From contig CAJNDS010000668.1 in the NCBI GenBank assembly GCA_905221605.1, forward strand, positions 1,480,814 through 1,544,813: 64,000 nt of DNA. Direction: 5' to 3'. Below are positions 31,191 through 42,170 of the stretch, piece after piece. The notes under the pieces are model-generated. The model saw only the letters and a program-made list of their open reading frames with translations, had not been told where the DNA came from and searched no databases. Each line of letters begins with the position of its first letter. The stretch's first letter is position 1. The stretch is from Symbiodinium natans (taxonomy: Eukaryota > Sar > Dinophyceae > Suessiales > Symbiodiniaceae). Both the position numbers and the translations under genes were made by a program.

Positions 31191-32729
31191 TTGGACGAAC
31201 GCCCTGCACAGACTATGCCCTCTGAAGTCAGGGTGGACTGTTACCACCAGCTGCCTCGACGCTGGACGCAAAATGCATCACTGTGCACAGCCAGAGCAGT
31301 CCTGTCCGGAGCCACTTTGCTTCGACTGCCTTATCTCCGAAGAGGCATCATGCGTCGACACTCACGGGCAACACGTGCTTACATCCTCAGGTTCTTTTCT
31401 GGCTCACCTGTTGATAGAGAAGCCATTGCATCTTTCGCATTGCCTGTCAGAACTGCTCCTTGGTGCCTGCCTGACAAGCCTTACACTTGCCCTCCCATGC
31501 CCCTACCCCGGCCCTCGCTGTGCACTCAGGACATGGAGAGACTGTACAGCCCGAGCAGCGGCAGCAGTGGGTCCCACCACGCCTCGGACTATCCCAGCCG
31601 GGAAAGTCAGCTGGATGTGAGTGTGGAACATGACAGACTCTTGCTCTTGTGTCCTCATCTTGACCCACAGGTCCCTGTTTCGGCTTCCGAAGCAGCCCGC
31701 ATTGTCTTTCAGGCTTGGAAAGAGCTCACCAACAACAAGACCTGGCACTCCCGGTCCATGTCCAGCGGCACCAGCAGACAAGTCAGGCCGCGACTCATAG
31801 CCCACTCTACGTCCGGGACCTCTGCTGAAAATTCTGATACAGCCTTGCCCTCGGCAACCCATGCCCAGCATGATGAGTGGTGTAGAGCCCTTGGGCGGCG
31901 CATTGACGCAGAGCTGAGCGCCATGCCTGATGCAGACAGGGACAGGGCGGTCCAAAGGCTTCTCATGATCATACGGCGTGATGCCCCCGATGCCTCTTGC
32001 TGCACCCTCAGCTTTTTGCGGCAATTCGGTGACCTGCCCCGCTGCACATTGTATTGTCTCAGGCTGAGATCTTGCGAATGGAGCCGACATCATGGGCAAA
32101 TGCACGACCAACGGCACAATGCCCCGTTCAGCATGTTGCGTCGGAAAACTGCACTGTTGCAAGCCTGCTGCACCTGTACTGATGCCGATCTATGTCAGCG
32201 GACCTGCCGCCCGCAACAGCATATTCATGCCATTGTGCACCATGTGATATCTGCAGAGCCTTCATATTTGTGTGTTGATCCTCACCGCCGGGTTGGTCGT
32301 CTCAAGCCCCTGAACTACGGCACAGCGCCCTTGCTTGGGTGCTGCGACATCTTACCTGCGTTGCTCTGGCCTCAATGCACTCGCCTGGTATACACTGCAC
32401 GGCACGAGATGAGACTGACACCGTTAATTCGCCTTGCCGCAGGTCTGATACATCCTTCACTGCACTACATGCACCAGGCAATGTGTTACTCAGCTCACGC
32501 CAATCTGCCAGCCATGCAACTAGTCTGTGCTGCAAGAAGTCTACTGATCCCCCATCATGATGAAGGCAAGCCGAATGCCGTCTACTCCACGAAGTGCCAA
32601 CGGTGGGGTGCTCATAACGCTCACTCCTGTTCGCAATGTCTCCACTTTCATGCATATGCCACACATGAGACGACCTCGTATCACACGCTGCCCCTATACC
32701 TGCTCAAGATGGACTGCCCCCGAGTCTGA
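31191..32729 (+). CDS. LINE-A ORF1-like frame, second part
   Basis: A 512-codon open frame, in the same frame as the previous and following ORFs. It is Cys/His/Arg-rich, with WCRALGRRIDAELSAMPDAD in the middle and clustered Cys near the C-terminus (QACCTCTDADLCQRTC). It could be a gag-like nucleic-acid-binding protein. Length and frame continuity support coding; no homology was recognised. Confidence 0.45.
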   Translation: MDERPAQTMPSEVRVDCYHQLPRRWTQNASLCTARAVLSGATLLRLPYLRRGIMRRHSRATRAYILRFFSGSPVDREAIASFALPVRTAPWCLPDKPYTCPPMPLPRPSLCTQDMERLYSPSSGSSGSHHASDYPSRESQLDVSVEHDRLLLLCPHLDPQVPVSASEAARIVFQAWKELTNNKTWHSRSMSSGTSRQVRPRLIAHSTSGTSAENSDTALPSATHAQHDEWCRALGRRIDAELSAMPDADRDRAVQRLLMIIRRDAPDASCCTLSFLRQFGDLPRCTLYCLRLRSCEWSRHHGQMHDQRHNAPFSMLRRKTALLQACCTCTDADLCQRTCRPQQHIHAIVHHVISAEPSYLCVDPHRRVGRLKPLNYGTAPLLGCCDILPALLWPQCTRLVYTARHEMRLTPLIRLAAGLIHPSLHYMHQAMCYSAHANLPAMQLVCAARSLLIPHHDEGKPNAVYSTKCQRWGAHNAHSCSQCLHFHAYATHETTSYHTLPLYLLKMDCPRV

Positions 32730-32750
32730 TCGGGTCAAGGCACATGCATC

Positions 32751-35390
32751 ATGCCGCCCCGGAAGCCTGGCACTGTGCGACGGCGGCCCTCAATGGCCCC
32801 TGAAGCCCCTGTATCCATCCTTCGCAGAGGAAGATTCTCGAGTGACACGGGGGGGGGGGAGGAAGACGACCCACTGAAGCTGCAACAGACATCAGTCCCT
32901 CTGGCTGTGGCTCCGAGGACTCCTCGGAGGCTCCCCGGGCGACCCACACAATCCTCCACGATCCTGCTACACGTTCGAACAGGGCATCCGCCACTGAGGA
33001 GCCCACTTCCTCTTCGACCAGAACGGCCTTGGCTCTACGGCGAGGTCTCGAAGCCAGGCATACCCCTCCGCACCATGCTGGACGTACATCCTCATCACGG
33101 CCACACTCCAACGCCGAACTCAGTGGATTGGACAGCCTACGTGAGCCGGGGGGGCCGCCACCCAGCCTTGGAAGCACCCGGAGGCCCCCCTCCACCCACA
33201 GTGGGGCACTTACCAGCTGGACCCCCGCCGCCCACTGCTGGCATGGGACCCGCTCTTCGGCCGCCATCTCCTGGTGCGCTCCGACCGATTGCAGACACCC
33301 ACCCCTCAGCACCACCTGTCGGGGACAGCACGGCAGGCGGGCACTCTGCAAGCTTCCCTGGCCCGGCGGGACCCCCCGCACCGCGCCCGGGCCATTACCC
33401 TGCCCCTCACTTACTCGCCAGAGCATACCATCGGTCACTCTCCCGCCCGGATACGGAGCCCGACCGACCAACGGCATACCTGCCTGGGTCAGACCATCAG
33501 CCCGCGCTCCTGGTTTCCTGGGAGGACGACCCCCGCCTGCAAGCGTCGCAGCACCGGGCTCCCCCACCACTCCAGCCATCCTCGAGGAAGATGCATGGGA
33601 TGAAGCACGGGAGGCACCATGATGACCCTTTGTGCAGCTTGTGGCTTCACGCCTGGATCGTTCCGATGACGCCTGCACTTTTTCATGGAACCCCGGAACC
33701 CAGGAAGAGGCTACCTCATAAACCTTGGATCATTGCTAGCAAAGCCTGGCACCTTCTTCGAAGATGGAAATTCAGATACCTACGCTCGTGCCCTCGGCGC
33801 CTGAGAAAACACAATGCCGTCCGCCTCTGGTGCTTGCATGACTGGGTGTCGATTGCACATACCGCCTTTCTTTTCCTCCTTCTTTTCTTGCTTCCCTCTC
33901 TCCTTCGCTCTTTGACACACTGTATCCCCAAACCATATGCGCCAGCAAAGGCTGATCGCGGTCCCAAGCCCGCGTCCCGAACGAGAACACGATCCAGGCT
34001 GCTCCTGTCACTACTCTTTCTTTGGCAAGTACAAGCAAGCCGTGCTGCATCATTCAGTTCGGGTGAGCCGAGGGTTGGATCAGAGGCCACTGATCCTGGA
34101 GCCAGTACCTCACTTCATCCTCGCCATATGCCGGCGAACCCAGGCCACTATGTCCCTACACTAACTGGCTGCAGAAAACGATCTTTTAAGAGAGCAGTCC
34201 TTCGTGCCAGACACTTTGGAATTACTCGCTACCGAGGCAGACTTTGCTCCGTCCATGACCTTCTTGGCCGAGGCGAACAGTCTCATCCGGACACCACGTC
34301 TCCACATCGATCCACTCCACGTCCCCCACCACCAGGTCTCAGATGCAGCATCATGACCTGGAACGCGGGAGGCTTAACGGTCACAGTATGGAATGAATTC
34401 CTCACCTGGCTGTTAAAGACTCCGCATGGGCATGACATCGTATGTATCCAGGAGACGTACTGGCGGGATGATTTTGAGTGGGACGATGATCACTGGTCAT
34501 ACATCCATCATGGAAGCCATAAGCCTAAGGAGGCAGGTCTACTCATGTGCATTTCCAAGAAACTGGCTCAACCACACATGATCAAGCACACCCCTGTCCT
34601 TGTCGGCAGGCTGCAACATGTACGCATCTTCTTCCCCAAAGGCCATCAGCCATTAGACGTGCTCCATGTGTACCAACACGCATGGTATCATCAAAAGAAC
34701 GATGATCAACAGGACTGGTGGAGAGGCGCAACAGAGCGCCGACATCGGTTTCTTCAGAGGCTCCAGGCCACCGTTCGCAGCTTCCCTATTCGCAATCCGC
34801 TCTGTCTTATAGGTGACTTCAACACCTCGCTGCCACACATGACAGGGCTCACAGGCATGGGTCGACCCACAAAATCCGGTCCCCAATCCGACACTGCCGA
34901 TCTGTGTGCGTTCTTAGAAGTCCATCGCCTAGTAGCTTGCAACACCTTTGGCAAGGCTCCTGCCGCTACCTTTGTCAATGAATCCACAGGTGCCGCAACA
35001 CAGATTGACTTCATCATGCTCAGGCAGTTCCACAGTGATAGGGAGAGCAAAAAGGCCAAGCCGTTCAATTGGCCGGTTGCTGCCTCTCGCAAAGGTGCTC
35101 AACATATCCCCGTGCAGGCCAGCTTCTCGCTTGAATGGAAGCCATGGGGCCTGTCTTCTGCCCTGGAAATCCAGAACAACATCCAACCCAGGCAAATTTC
35201 CGACGCCCTCAAGCAGGATCCAAATCTGGAGGCCGACTTCGTCTGCAATCTAAAAGTCCGGCTTCCGTCTCAGCCTACTGCTGCCCAGCTCGATCTTGCG
35301 CTTAAACAGGCTTGGCATGACACCAGTGCCCTGCCTTATCCCCACCTGACATCAAAGACAGACCCCATGAACAGGTCCTTTCCCTCTGGC
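32751..35390 (+). pseudogene. LINE-A endonuclease (EEP/APE-like) region
   Basis: After a long proline-rich N-terminus (32751-34000), an endonuclease/exonuclease/phosphatase domain begins at about 34350: MTWNAGGL, VCIQETYW, CLIGDFNTSLP (about 34805), QIDFIMLR (about 34999) and a terminal HIPV. It would nick target DNA for target-primed reverse transcription. The frame ends at 35498, but the natural sequence moves to the +2 frame near 35.39 kb, so a frameshift separates it from RT. Confidence 0.85.
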
Positions 35391-35404
35391 AGGCACGTGC
35401 GGCG

Positions 35405-36830
35405 TTGCTCCAGGCACCGATCTCGGACTCCCAACTTCATAACTGCTTTCACCAGTGGAGACTCCTTGCACCGGCCATTCGAGCTGAGCGCCTGTTGAAA
35501 CAGGCGGCAAGACAGCGCAAACGCGACTTCTTGAATGACTGCTTGTCACAAGCTGAGACAGCAGCTGCATCGGGCAACCACACAGTGGTGTATAGAATGC
35601 TCAAGGTGCTTGCCCCCAAGCAACAGCGCAAACGAATTCAAATTCGGACTCCCCAAGGCCAGGTGCAACGCCCTGCTGCTGAACGCGACACCCTTGTCGC
35701 GTACTATGAAGAACTTTATCAGGCACCCTCAGCGGAACCTGCACTGGATGCTTGTCCAGTGATATACACTGCTGATCACTGCTTGCGTGCCCTGCGAGCC
35801 CTGCCACGACCCAAATCAGTTCTTCCAGGTGCAGCCCCGGGCATACTCTGGGCCCTTGGAGCCAGCGCTATTGCGGAGGAGGCGACCCGCATTCTCAATG
35901 ATGCGCTCTCCGCACTACCTGACCCGCCACAGCCTGAGCTCACGGACATCTCCCTTTACCTGTTGCCCAAACCCGCTAAAATAGCTCAGCAACCCTCAGA
36001 TGTGCGTCCGATAAGCCTCTTGCATCCACTAAACAAAATACAGGCAAGTATGCTGGCTTCCATGGTCAAGCCTTTCCTTGACTCCTACCTACGGGGTGTT
36101 CCGCAATATGCGTATGTAAGTGGCAGATCTGCGCCTGAGGCACTCGGCAGAGTGTTCTCACACTTGCATTCCGTTCGTCAGCTAGCACCCAAAAAGGAGC
36201 GCATGGTCCAACGTCGGCAGCAAGGACTTACTCGCACAGAATGCTCGGGAGGGCTTACCTTCTCCCTGGATGTTGCAAAAGCCTTTGACACCATTCCCAG
36301 ATGGGTCATTCAAGCTGCTTGCGTTGATGCGGGTATCCCACAGCACATACTACAGCACATCGATGCAGTTCACGCTTATCTCCGAGTTGGCATTAATCAC
36401 TTTGGGCACTATGGCTCTTGCCGCACAAGCCGCGGCATCCGACAAGGATGTAATCTCGCACCTTCATTATGGTGTCTCGCCACGGCCTTTGTCTATAAGC
36501 AATTGCTTAAAGCACTGGGGCCCAAAGCGGCTGAGATTCTCACGCTTTTCGCCGATGATGTCATTGCCCAATGGAAAATCAATGATCTGGCCGAGCTGAG
36601 GCAGACAATGAGCCAGCTCACGACCTTGATCGCCACATTGAAGCACTTTGGCATGGATGTCAGCGCACAGAAGAGTGTCATTTTATACTCCTTACATGGG
36701 CGCAAGGCCGAAAAGTTCCTGTGCAATGCTCGCTTCAAGCGTGCTGACAAGTGGCACATGCGCGTCAGCCCGGACCTTGACTTCCCAATCGTCCGCCAGC
36801 ATAAGTACCTAGGGGTTATAATATCTCTTA
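35405..36830 (+). pseudogene. LINE-A reverse transcriptase
   Basis: RT motifs: ISLYLLPKPAKIAQQPSDVR and PISLLHPLNKI (motifs 1-2), FSLDVAKAFDTIPRW (motif A), RTSRGIRQGCNLAPSLWCL (motif B), LTLFADDVIAQW at about 36537 (motif C, FADD) and RQHKYLGVII (36798). After 36825 the family-like continuation (YGSFEAHTLEHR) lies in the next frame, so an indel falls there and the last 36 codons of this frame are out of register. Confidence 0.9.
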
Positions 36831-38040
36831 TGGCAGCTTTGAAGCCCATACCCTGGAACATCGCATCCACTGTGCCTCCACGGCTTTTTCCAGGCTGCGA
36901 CATATCCTATGCACCAAGAATGTCTTATCGACGATGAAGAGGGTGCAACTCTGGAAGGCCATCATTTGGCCCACTCTGAAATATGGACTCACGTCTCTCC
37001 TTCTGTCTGTCCATGAACAGATCCAGGTGGTTGGATACGTTGCCAGACAACTTCGAGCGATCACTGGGCAGCTGGCCCATCACACGCATGAAACCACTAG
37101 AGATTTTCTTGAAAAATGGAAATTTCAGCCGCTGTGCATCCTTTCGGCCGAGGTTGGGACCAACTGCCGGCGGTACGAGGCCCAGGCCGATCTGCATATC
37201 ACCCGCGTCACACAGTGGCATGCCCTTCTTTCATCCACCTATGCCACAGGGTTGAGCTCCACCCAGGACAGTGCACAACTTACACCTGTCGATGCTGTGA
37301 TCTCCCGCACATACCAATGCCCAGATTGCCCCTCGTGCTTCGCCACTGCAGGACTGCTACAAGTACATAGGGTCAAAAGCCATGGCCAAGCCAAGATCCT
37401 TGAAAAGCGGAAACAGGCACAAATGCAGAATCAAGTCGAGCATGCGCTGCATGGAGTGCCCACATGCAAGCATTGCCTGCATGAGTTTAATGGTTGGCGC
37501 AACTTCAACTCTCATATCCTGCTTGGTAACTGCCCTGTCCTGACCGCAGCCACAGCCACACAGGCCAACATTGACACCGCTGTGCCTCCGACTGCATCGA
37601 TTGAGCCGGCGCCGAACACGGATGCTAACACCTCCGAGTTGGGTGGCCATTCCCCTGTATCCACTTTTGTGCAGACGATTTCACAGGAAAGCTCCTACAC
37701 TGCACTTGCTGTCACCACAGGCCAAGAATGGAAACGGGTAGTCGGAGCAGGCCAACTTCATGCTAGGATGAAAAACTTTTGTCCTGAATGCGGGCTGTAT
37801 GCAGCAAATCCGTCGCGCATCAAGGTACATATGCGTGCCAAGCATAAGGACTGTCTTGATCGGCTCGAGCATTCTGAAGTGCTTGCCTCCTGTGTTCGAA
37901 CGCGAAAGCCCTGCGTGTACTGTGGTCAGCACATACCTAAGTCCACCTTTGAGGGCACACATGCAACTGGCTGCTATGTGCTGTGGCAATCTATGTATGC
38001 CATGCTGCAATCTGGCCTGACACCCTCAGGTCTCGATTAT
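36830..38040 (+). CDS. LINE-A RT C-terminus with four zinc fingers
   Basis: After the RT thumb-like segment (KRVQLWKAIIWPTLKYGLTS) there are four Cys/His units: YQCPDCPSCFATAGLLQVHR with VKSH (about 37314), CKHCLHEFNGWRNFNSH with GNC (about 37465), FCPECGLYAANPSRIKVHMR with AKH (about 37777), and CVYCGQHIPKSTFEGTH with ATGC (about 37912). The first and third match C2H2 spacing. They could bind the element RNA or target DNA. Confidence 0.75.
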
Positions 38041-39020
38041 GTCAGCAAACGCTACCGAGATTCCAGATGGGGAAGAGCTGAACCTCTTCAAGAGATTCAT
38101 GCCCAGCCAGCAAGCGGAGAAGGAGCAGGCGGATGCCCCGGAAAGGGCTTCGAAGCAGCAGCGCACCAAGGAGATAGTGCAAAAGGGGGGGAGCGGACGC
38201 CGCGGCAAAGGCAAGGGATCCAGTCGGGGCCCTCAGCAGCCAGCCTTTCGTTCCAGGCGCTCTTCGGAAAAGCAGCAGGGCCTCAGCGATCAAAACCTGT
38301 TCCTTCTTTGTCAGATGCTGATCCGCCTTGTGCTTCGCCAGGGCGATGCACTGAGGATCTTGGCGCTCGACACCTCACTGGTCCTGTGGCTTCGGACTGG
38401 ACTTCCAGCAGGAGTCCCAGAAGCGATGTTCGCGGCTGCCCATAAGTGGAAGGAGCTTCGGGAGGCAGGAGAGGTGAAGGCCCCGCTTCGACACATCCTG
38501 TGGCTGTGCCTCCTCACAGAGCTCGAAGCCAGGACAGACCCGGCCAAGCTCACGGAGGAGACCAAGACTCACTTAACGAAAATGGGCTTCATCAAGGACG
38601 GGCAGTGGCTCTACCTGAAGTGGTCCTTCGAGGAGAACAAGCTGCTGACGGACACTGCCCGGAGCCCCATCTCCCTCGAGGATGCCCATCAGCAGGTGAA
38701 AGACCTCCTGCGAATGTCCCAGGATCCCCAGGTCATCACCAGGTTCCATCCGACTCGCCCGTTGGCACCGGAGCTCAAGAGTCCCACCGTCACGTTCATG
38801 CTGTCGATTGCCCTTCGGTCGGAGCAGGCAAACGAGCTTCACTCCAACCTCCTGCGGCTAGCGGGGAACGCGTGCACTCAGGTGGTGGGCATGACACATC
38901 GCCAGGAACGTCTCAGTCGGTCCAATCTCGAGAAGCAACTCTCCAAGTACCTTCAGACGGGGGATCTGGCCCCACTGGAGGAGGGCAGTCGACCATCGAC
39001 TACCCAGATGCAGGCCGGAT
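38039..39020 (+). CDS. LINE-A helical segment of unknown function
   Basis: A basic start (KQQRTKEIVQKGGSGRRGKG) precedes a strongly helical domain (QNLFLLCQMLIRLVLRQGDA, HILWLCLLTELEARTDPAKL). The natural frame (+2) differs from the flanking zinc-finger and protease frames (+1). No family was recognised. It may be the linker to the protease domain. Confidence 0.55.
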
Positions 39021-39059
39021 TCACGCCTCACCCACCAGCAATACCGCCACACCTCCACA

Positions 39060-39882
39060 CTTGTCGCCTTTGCATGGTTTGGACCAGCAACACATTCTCC
39101 GTGCAAAGCTTGTCAACAGTGGTAACACATGCTACACTAATGCATTCATACTTGCCATTCTTTGGACTGCATGCCGTTCGGGTCAACCCTCACTGCCCAC
39201 AGGACTGATGAGGACATTAAGTTCGGCCCTCAAAGAACGCAAGCCTCTGAATATATGGCAGCTTTTGTTGTGGCGCAACCTCATGCGACATTGGAGCGAA
39301 CCCAACAGGCAGCATGATGCTGCTGAGCTCATTGCGTTCCTCCAGGACAAAGGGTTTGCAGAATACCACGAGGGCCACTGGCAGCGACGAGTCCTTGTTG
39401 AGGGACGTGTCAGCATTGAGGAGGCTGGCAGCACAATGCCACTTCTTCTTTCGGTTCCCCTCTCAGCTCACTGCACGCCTCAAGCCCTGTTGGACCAATG
39501 GCATGCTCAGGCCGGATTTGCGGGATTGCTGACAGCGCCATCGCACCTGATTGTACAACTCAATCGTTTTGGCATTGAAGAAGAGTCATTGCAGAAAAGT
39601 AGTTGCCCTGTCGATATCACCAGCACGTTAAGCGTCCCGGTGTTCAACGTTGACCTCGTGACCACCAGACAGCTGTACAGACTTCATGCCTGCATTGTTC
39701 ATCTTGGTCCACACCCCACTTCCGGGCACTACAGAGCTGTTCTTATGAGTGAAGACAGACGATATTACACGGACGATCATGCCACTGCGAAACCTCTTCT
39801 TCAGAAGGATGCTGTACAGCTTTCACTCAATGTGTACATCCTGATATATTCCAAGGCCTGCTTCACCGATGCGTCTAGCTGA
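39060..39882 (+). CDS. LINE-A ubiquitin-specific protease-like domain (peptidase C19)
   Basis: The Cys box is LVNSGNTCYTNAFILAIL, with catalytic Cys at 39130-39132. QHDAAELIAFLQ matches the conserved QQDAxEFxxxLL. HLIVQLNRFGI (about 39544) matches LxxxLxRF. The His box is TSGHYRAVLM, with catalytic His at 39727-39729. YYTDDHATA supplies the third Asp. Cys-to-His spacing is about 199 residues, short for USPs. The frame ends at a TGA near the element 3' end. The expected activity is deubiquitination, but the substrate and the need in retrotransposition are unknown. An aligned model search would settle it. Confidence 0.8.
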
Positions 39883-40171
39883 GTTACGGCCCTGCATGCA
39901 CATGTGGCTTTTGGAAAGGGACGCCTTTTCTCTTGCCGTTTACATGTCGCATGTCACTGTCGCGCGCTGACGAGCGAAAGTGCAGTGCTAAGGGTGTCGG
40001 ACTCCTTTCTTTTCACTCGTTTTCCGTGGTTGGCCTGCTTGGGCATTCGTGCCGGGGCCACAAGTCTTCTGTAGTTAGGAGCATAGCTCGCTGCTCTCAC
40101 GCAGCCGGACCACAGTGTCTGCTTCGGACTCGCTAGGTGCCAGACATGGCATTGCGCTGCAAAGCAAAAAA
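39883..40171 (+). other. LINE-A 3'UTR and A-rich tail
   Basis: Non-coding sequence after the USP-like frame, ending in AAAGCAAAAAA directly against the right target-site copy. Confidence 0.75.
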
Positions 40172-40184
40172 GCTTTATACAAGA
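40172..40184. repeat. LINE-A target-site duplication, right copy
   Basis: GCTTTATACAAGA, identical to 29613-29625. Confidence 0.9.
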
Positions 40185-41073
40185 TCAGCTCCGACAGCGA
40201 CTTCTCTTCATCTTCGGAGTGCGAGGAGCCTCCAACGTCGCAGACCTCTTCACAAAATCGTTAGATGCCCGGACTACGTTGAAGCACATGTTGAGCCTTG
40301 GTTTGTCGGAAGTCACTGTTGCAGCTTGCGTTGGTGAGTTGGCGTGTTTCGTTGGCTTGCTTGGTGCTGCTGTGGCTGGCAAGGATCATGTATCTCTTGC
40401 AGATCGGTATCGTTTGATGGAGTTTGCCAAGTGGTTGGTGGTTGAGTTCTGTGCGCCTCCCATGTCGAGCATGTTGGCTGCGTCGCGAGCGTGCTCCTGG
40501 GTTGGTGTGTTGACTGTCAGTGAGGCAGATGACGGCGGAGACCCGGCCACTACAGCGCAGCTTCAACAGATCTGCACTCTCCACATACGCAGGGGGGGTT
40601 TCGTCTACTTGTGGGCTAGTACTCCGTGCACCGGTGGTTGTCTGTACCAGCATCTACATGCACGTGATCCAGCCTACAGACGCGGTCGCTTGGCACGGCA
40701 CTGGTCGCTACACAGGAAGCTGTGGAAGGCTTTTATGTCGCTGTGTGACTACGTCCATGCCTGGTCGATCGAGTGGCCCCGCGCCTGTGCTTACTGGTCA
40801 TGGAACCAGACTATCCGTTTTCTGCAGTCGCGACCTTACATGTTGCACGACGTGTTGGTTGACGGTTGCTCGCTTGGCATGCGTGGTCGAGATGGCGAGT
40901 TGATCTACAAACGTTGGCGTGTCATCACGACGATGGAGTCGGTTGCTCGCAGCTTGTCGGTCTTTCGATGTCCAGGTGATGGTCATCCACATTCCGCCAA
41001 CTTCGACCTCAAGCATACCCAACACTACCCGGAGAAGTTGATGAACGTTTTCTTGCACGCGTTAAACGCATGA
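40185..41073 (+). CDS. Copia RNase H 3' end plus C-terminal extension
   Basis: The sequence resumes the RNase H frame (FIFGVRGASNVADLFTKSLD is the usual copia ending) but does not stop there. About 260 further residues follow, with CTLHIRRGGFVYLWASTPCT, EWPRACAYWSWNQTIRFLQS and VDGCSLGMRGRDGELIYKRW. The Trp/Cys-rich pattern looks like a folded accessory domain fused to pol. I cannot name its function. The frame is intact to the TGA at 41071, in contrast to the broken 5' half. Confidence 0.7.
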
Positions 41074-41147
41074 CACCGCGAGATTTGCTCAAAGTTTTTC
41101 CTCTTTTACTTTGCCTTAGGTACGGTGTATAGAGCATAGGACGTGCC

Positions 41148-41585
41148 ATGGCTGATATGGTTGAGGTTGAGAACGCTGTGAGGCGCACTTGGGTTCGAGA
41201 GCTCTGGATGCGATGGGTTCCTCAGCAACAGGTGGAAGTCAGTTTGATCGCCTTCCTCGTGACGTTTTCCTTGGCGATGCTTGGCAGCTTCCTCGCTGGA
41301 ATCTTTGTGCAGCAATACCGACAGCGTCACAGCCATATTCTATCTTTGAGTGAACTTCTTACCTTTCTTCCGGTGGAACAAAGTCGGAGAGCAATCATCA
41401 CTACGCGGCATGGATACGCCTTTCATGTTCGCAGCGATTGCCTCGGCTTGCGCAATACCCACCCAGGCAATCTGCAGCGTCGAGTTGCTTGTGAGTTTTG
41501 TCTGCAATACTTGCGCGTGGACCAGCCGACACCCACCGTGTCGAGGGGGGGTGTAGAAGTTCGAGACCTGTGCGTCATCCTGTGA
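41148..41585 (+). CDS. Small membrane protein ORF at copia 3' end
   Basis: 145 residues from ATG at 41148. One clear transmembrane segment (VSLIAFLVTFSLAMLGSFLA) is followed by a Cys-containing domain (RSDCLGLRNTHPGNLQRRVA then CEFCLQYL), possibly zinc binding. It lies 75 bp after the pol extension and overlaps the predicted start of the 3' LTR. An envelope-like or other accessory role is possible but unproven. Confidence 0.55.
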   Translation: MADMVEVENAVRRTWVRELWMRWVPQQQVEVSLIAFLVTFSLAMLGSFLAGIFVQQYRQRHSHILSLSELLTFLPVEQSRRAIITTRHGYAFHVRSDCLGLRNTHPGNLQRRVACEFCLQYLRVDQPTPTVSRGGVEVRDLCVIL

Positions 41586-42100
41586 GGGTGCGACACGGTG
41601 AGTTTTGCAGTTTGCAGTTTTGTGTGCATAGCTTGGAGTCTGCTCAGCTTTTTGAAGTTTTCCCAGTAGCCTGAGTATGATTAGTGATGCAGGAACGTTT
41701 TGCCTCATAGGGAACCACTCTCGTCGAGTTTCGTGACTTGAGGGTAGTTTTGGAGGTCTTTTAAGCCGAGCTGGCAAGTTGGAGAGCTGTGATACGTTTT
41801 CCACTTTGGCTCAAGTGACGAGCACTGGTGTGAGTGCTGCAAGCCAAAACAGAAGAGTTGTCCGAGTGTCTGAGCTTGCTTGCTTGGTTTGGACTTGTGT
41901 GAGTTGGCTTGGTTGTATCCTTGGTGCCTTGCTTGGCATCTTGGGTTTTTAACGATTTCGGTCTTCCGCTGCCCATACCTCCCTCCAACAAGGTGGCATG
42001 GTGAATTAAGGTGACTGCTAAAGAGGCTTGCCGTTCCAAGTGGACTAGAAGGCAGGGTAAGTTGACTTCCCTCAACAATTCGTTTTACTTCACTAAGGTC
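41543..42100 (+). repeat. Putative copia polypurine tract and 3' LTR
   Basis: GAGGGGGGG is followed at 41552 by TGTAGAAG, matching the PPT-TG layout of copia 3' LTRs. The LTR end (CA) was not fixed and no 5' partner was found. CCACTTTGGCTCAAG at 41801-41815 differs by one base from the end of the dinoflagellate spliced leader. Confidence 0.4.
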
Positions 42101-42112
42101 CGGGGGGGAAGG

Positions 42113-42143
42113 GTTCGAACCTGGGTTCAACCCAGGTTCGAAC
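42113..42143. repeat. Perfect palindrome next to LINE-B
   Basis: GTTCGAACCTGGGTT (42113-42127), a single C, then the exact reverse complement (42129-42143). It belongs to the GAACCTGGGTT-type repeat that flanks all LINE-B family insertions here. Confidence 0.95.
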
Positions 42144-42157
42144 TCTTTTCCTTTCAA

Positions 42158-42170
42158 AATGGAGTTCGAA
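42158..42170. repeat. LINE-B target-site duplication, 3' side
   Basis: AATGGAGTTCGAA, identical to 61967-61979. It directly follows the LINE-B A-tail (T8 on the plus strand, 42171-42178). Confidence 0.9.

Larger units (their letters stand above)
29626..40171 (+). mobile_element. LINE-A non-LTR retrotransposon inserted in copia pol
   Basis: A 10.5-kb element flanked by a 13-bp duplication and ending in an A-rich tail (AAAGCAAAAAA, 40161-40171). Order: 5'UTR, ORF1-like frames, EEP endonuclease, RT, C2H2 fingers, helical segment, USP-like protease, 3'UTR. The reading frame changes at about 35.39, 36.83, 38.04 and 39.02 kb, and stops occur at 31143 and 32727, so this copy is probably inactive. 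Confidence 0.9.
23750..42100 (+). mobile_element. Ty1/copia LTR retrotransposon, degraded, split by LINE-A
   Basis: Domain order gag remnant, zinc knuckle, aspartic protease, integrase, RT and RNase H identifies the Ty1/copia order (IN before RT). Pol is interrupted at 29625/40172 by LINE-A. A purine tract (GAGGGGGGG, 41543-41551) is followed by TGTAGAAG, the expected start of a 3' LTR. No matching 5' LTR was seen at 22-24 kb, so the 5' end may be lost. Frame changes in gag-protease-integrase show that this copy is dead. The outer boundaries are approximate. Confidence 0.8.
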
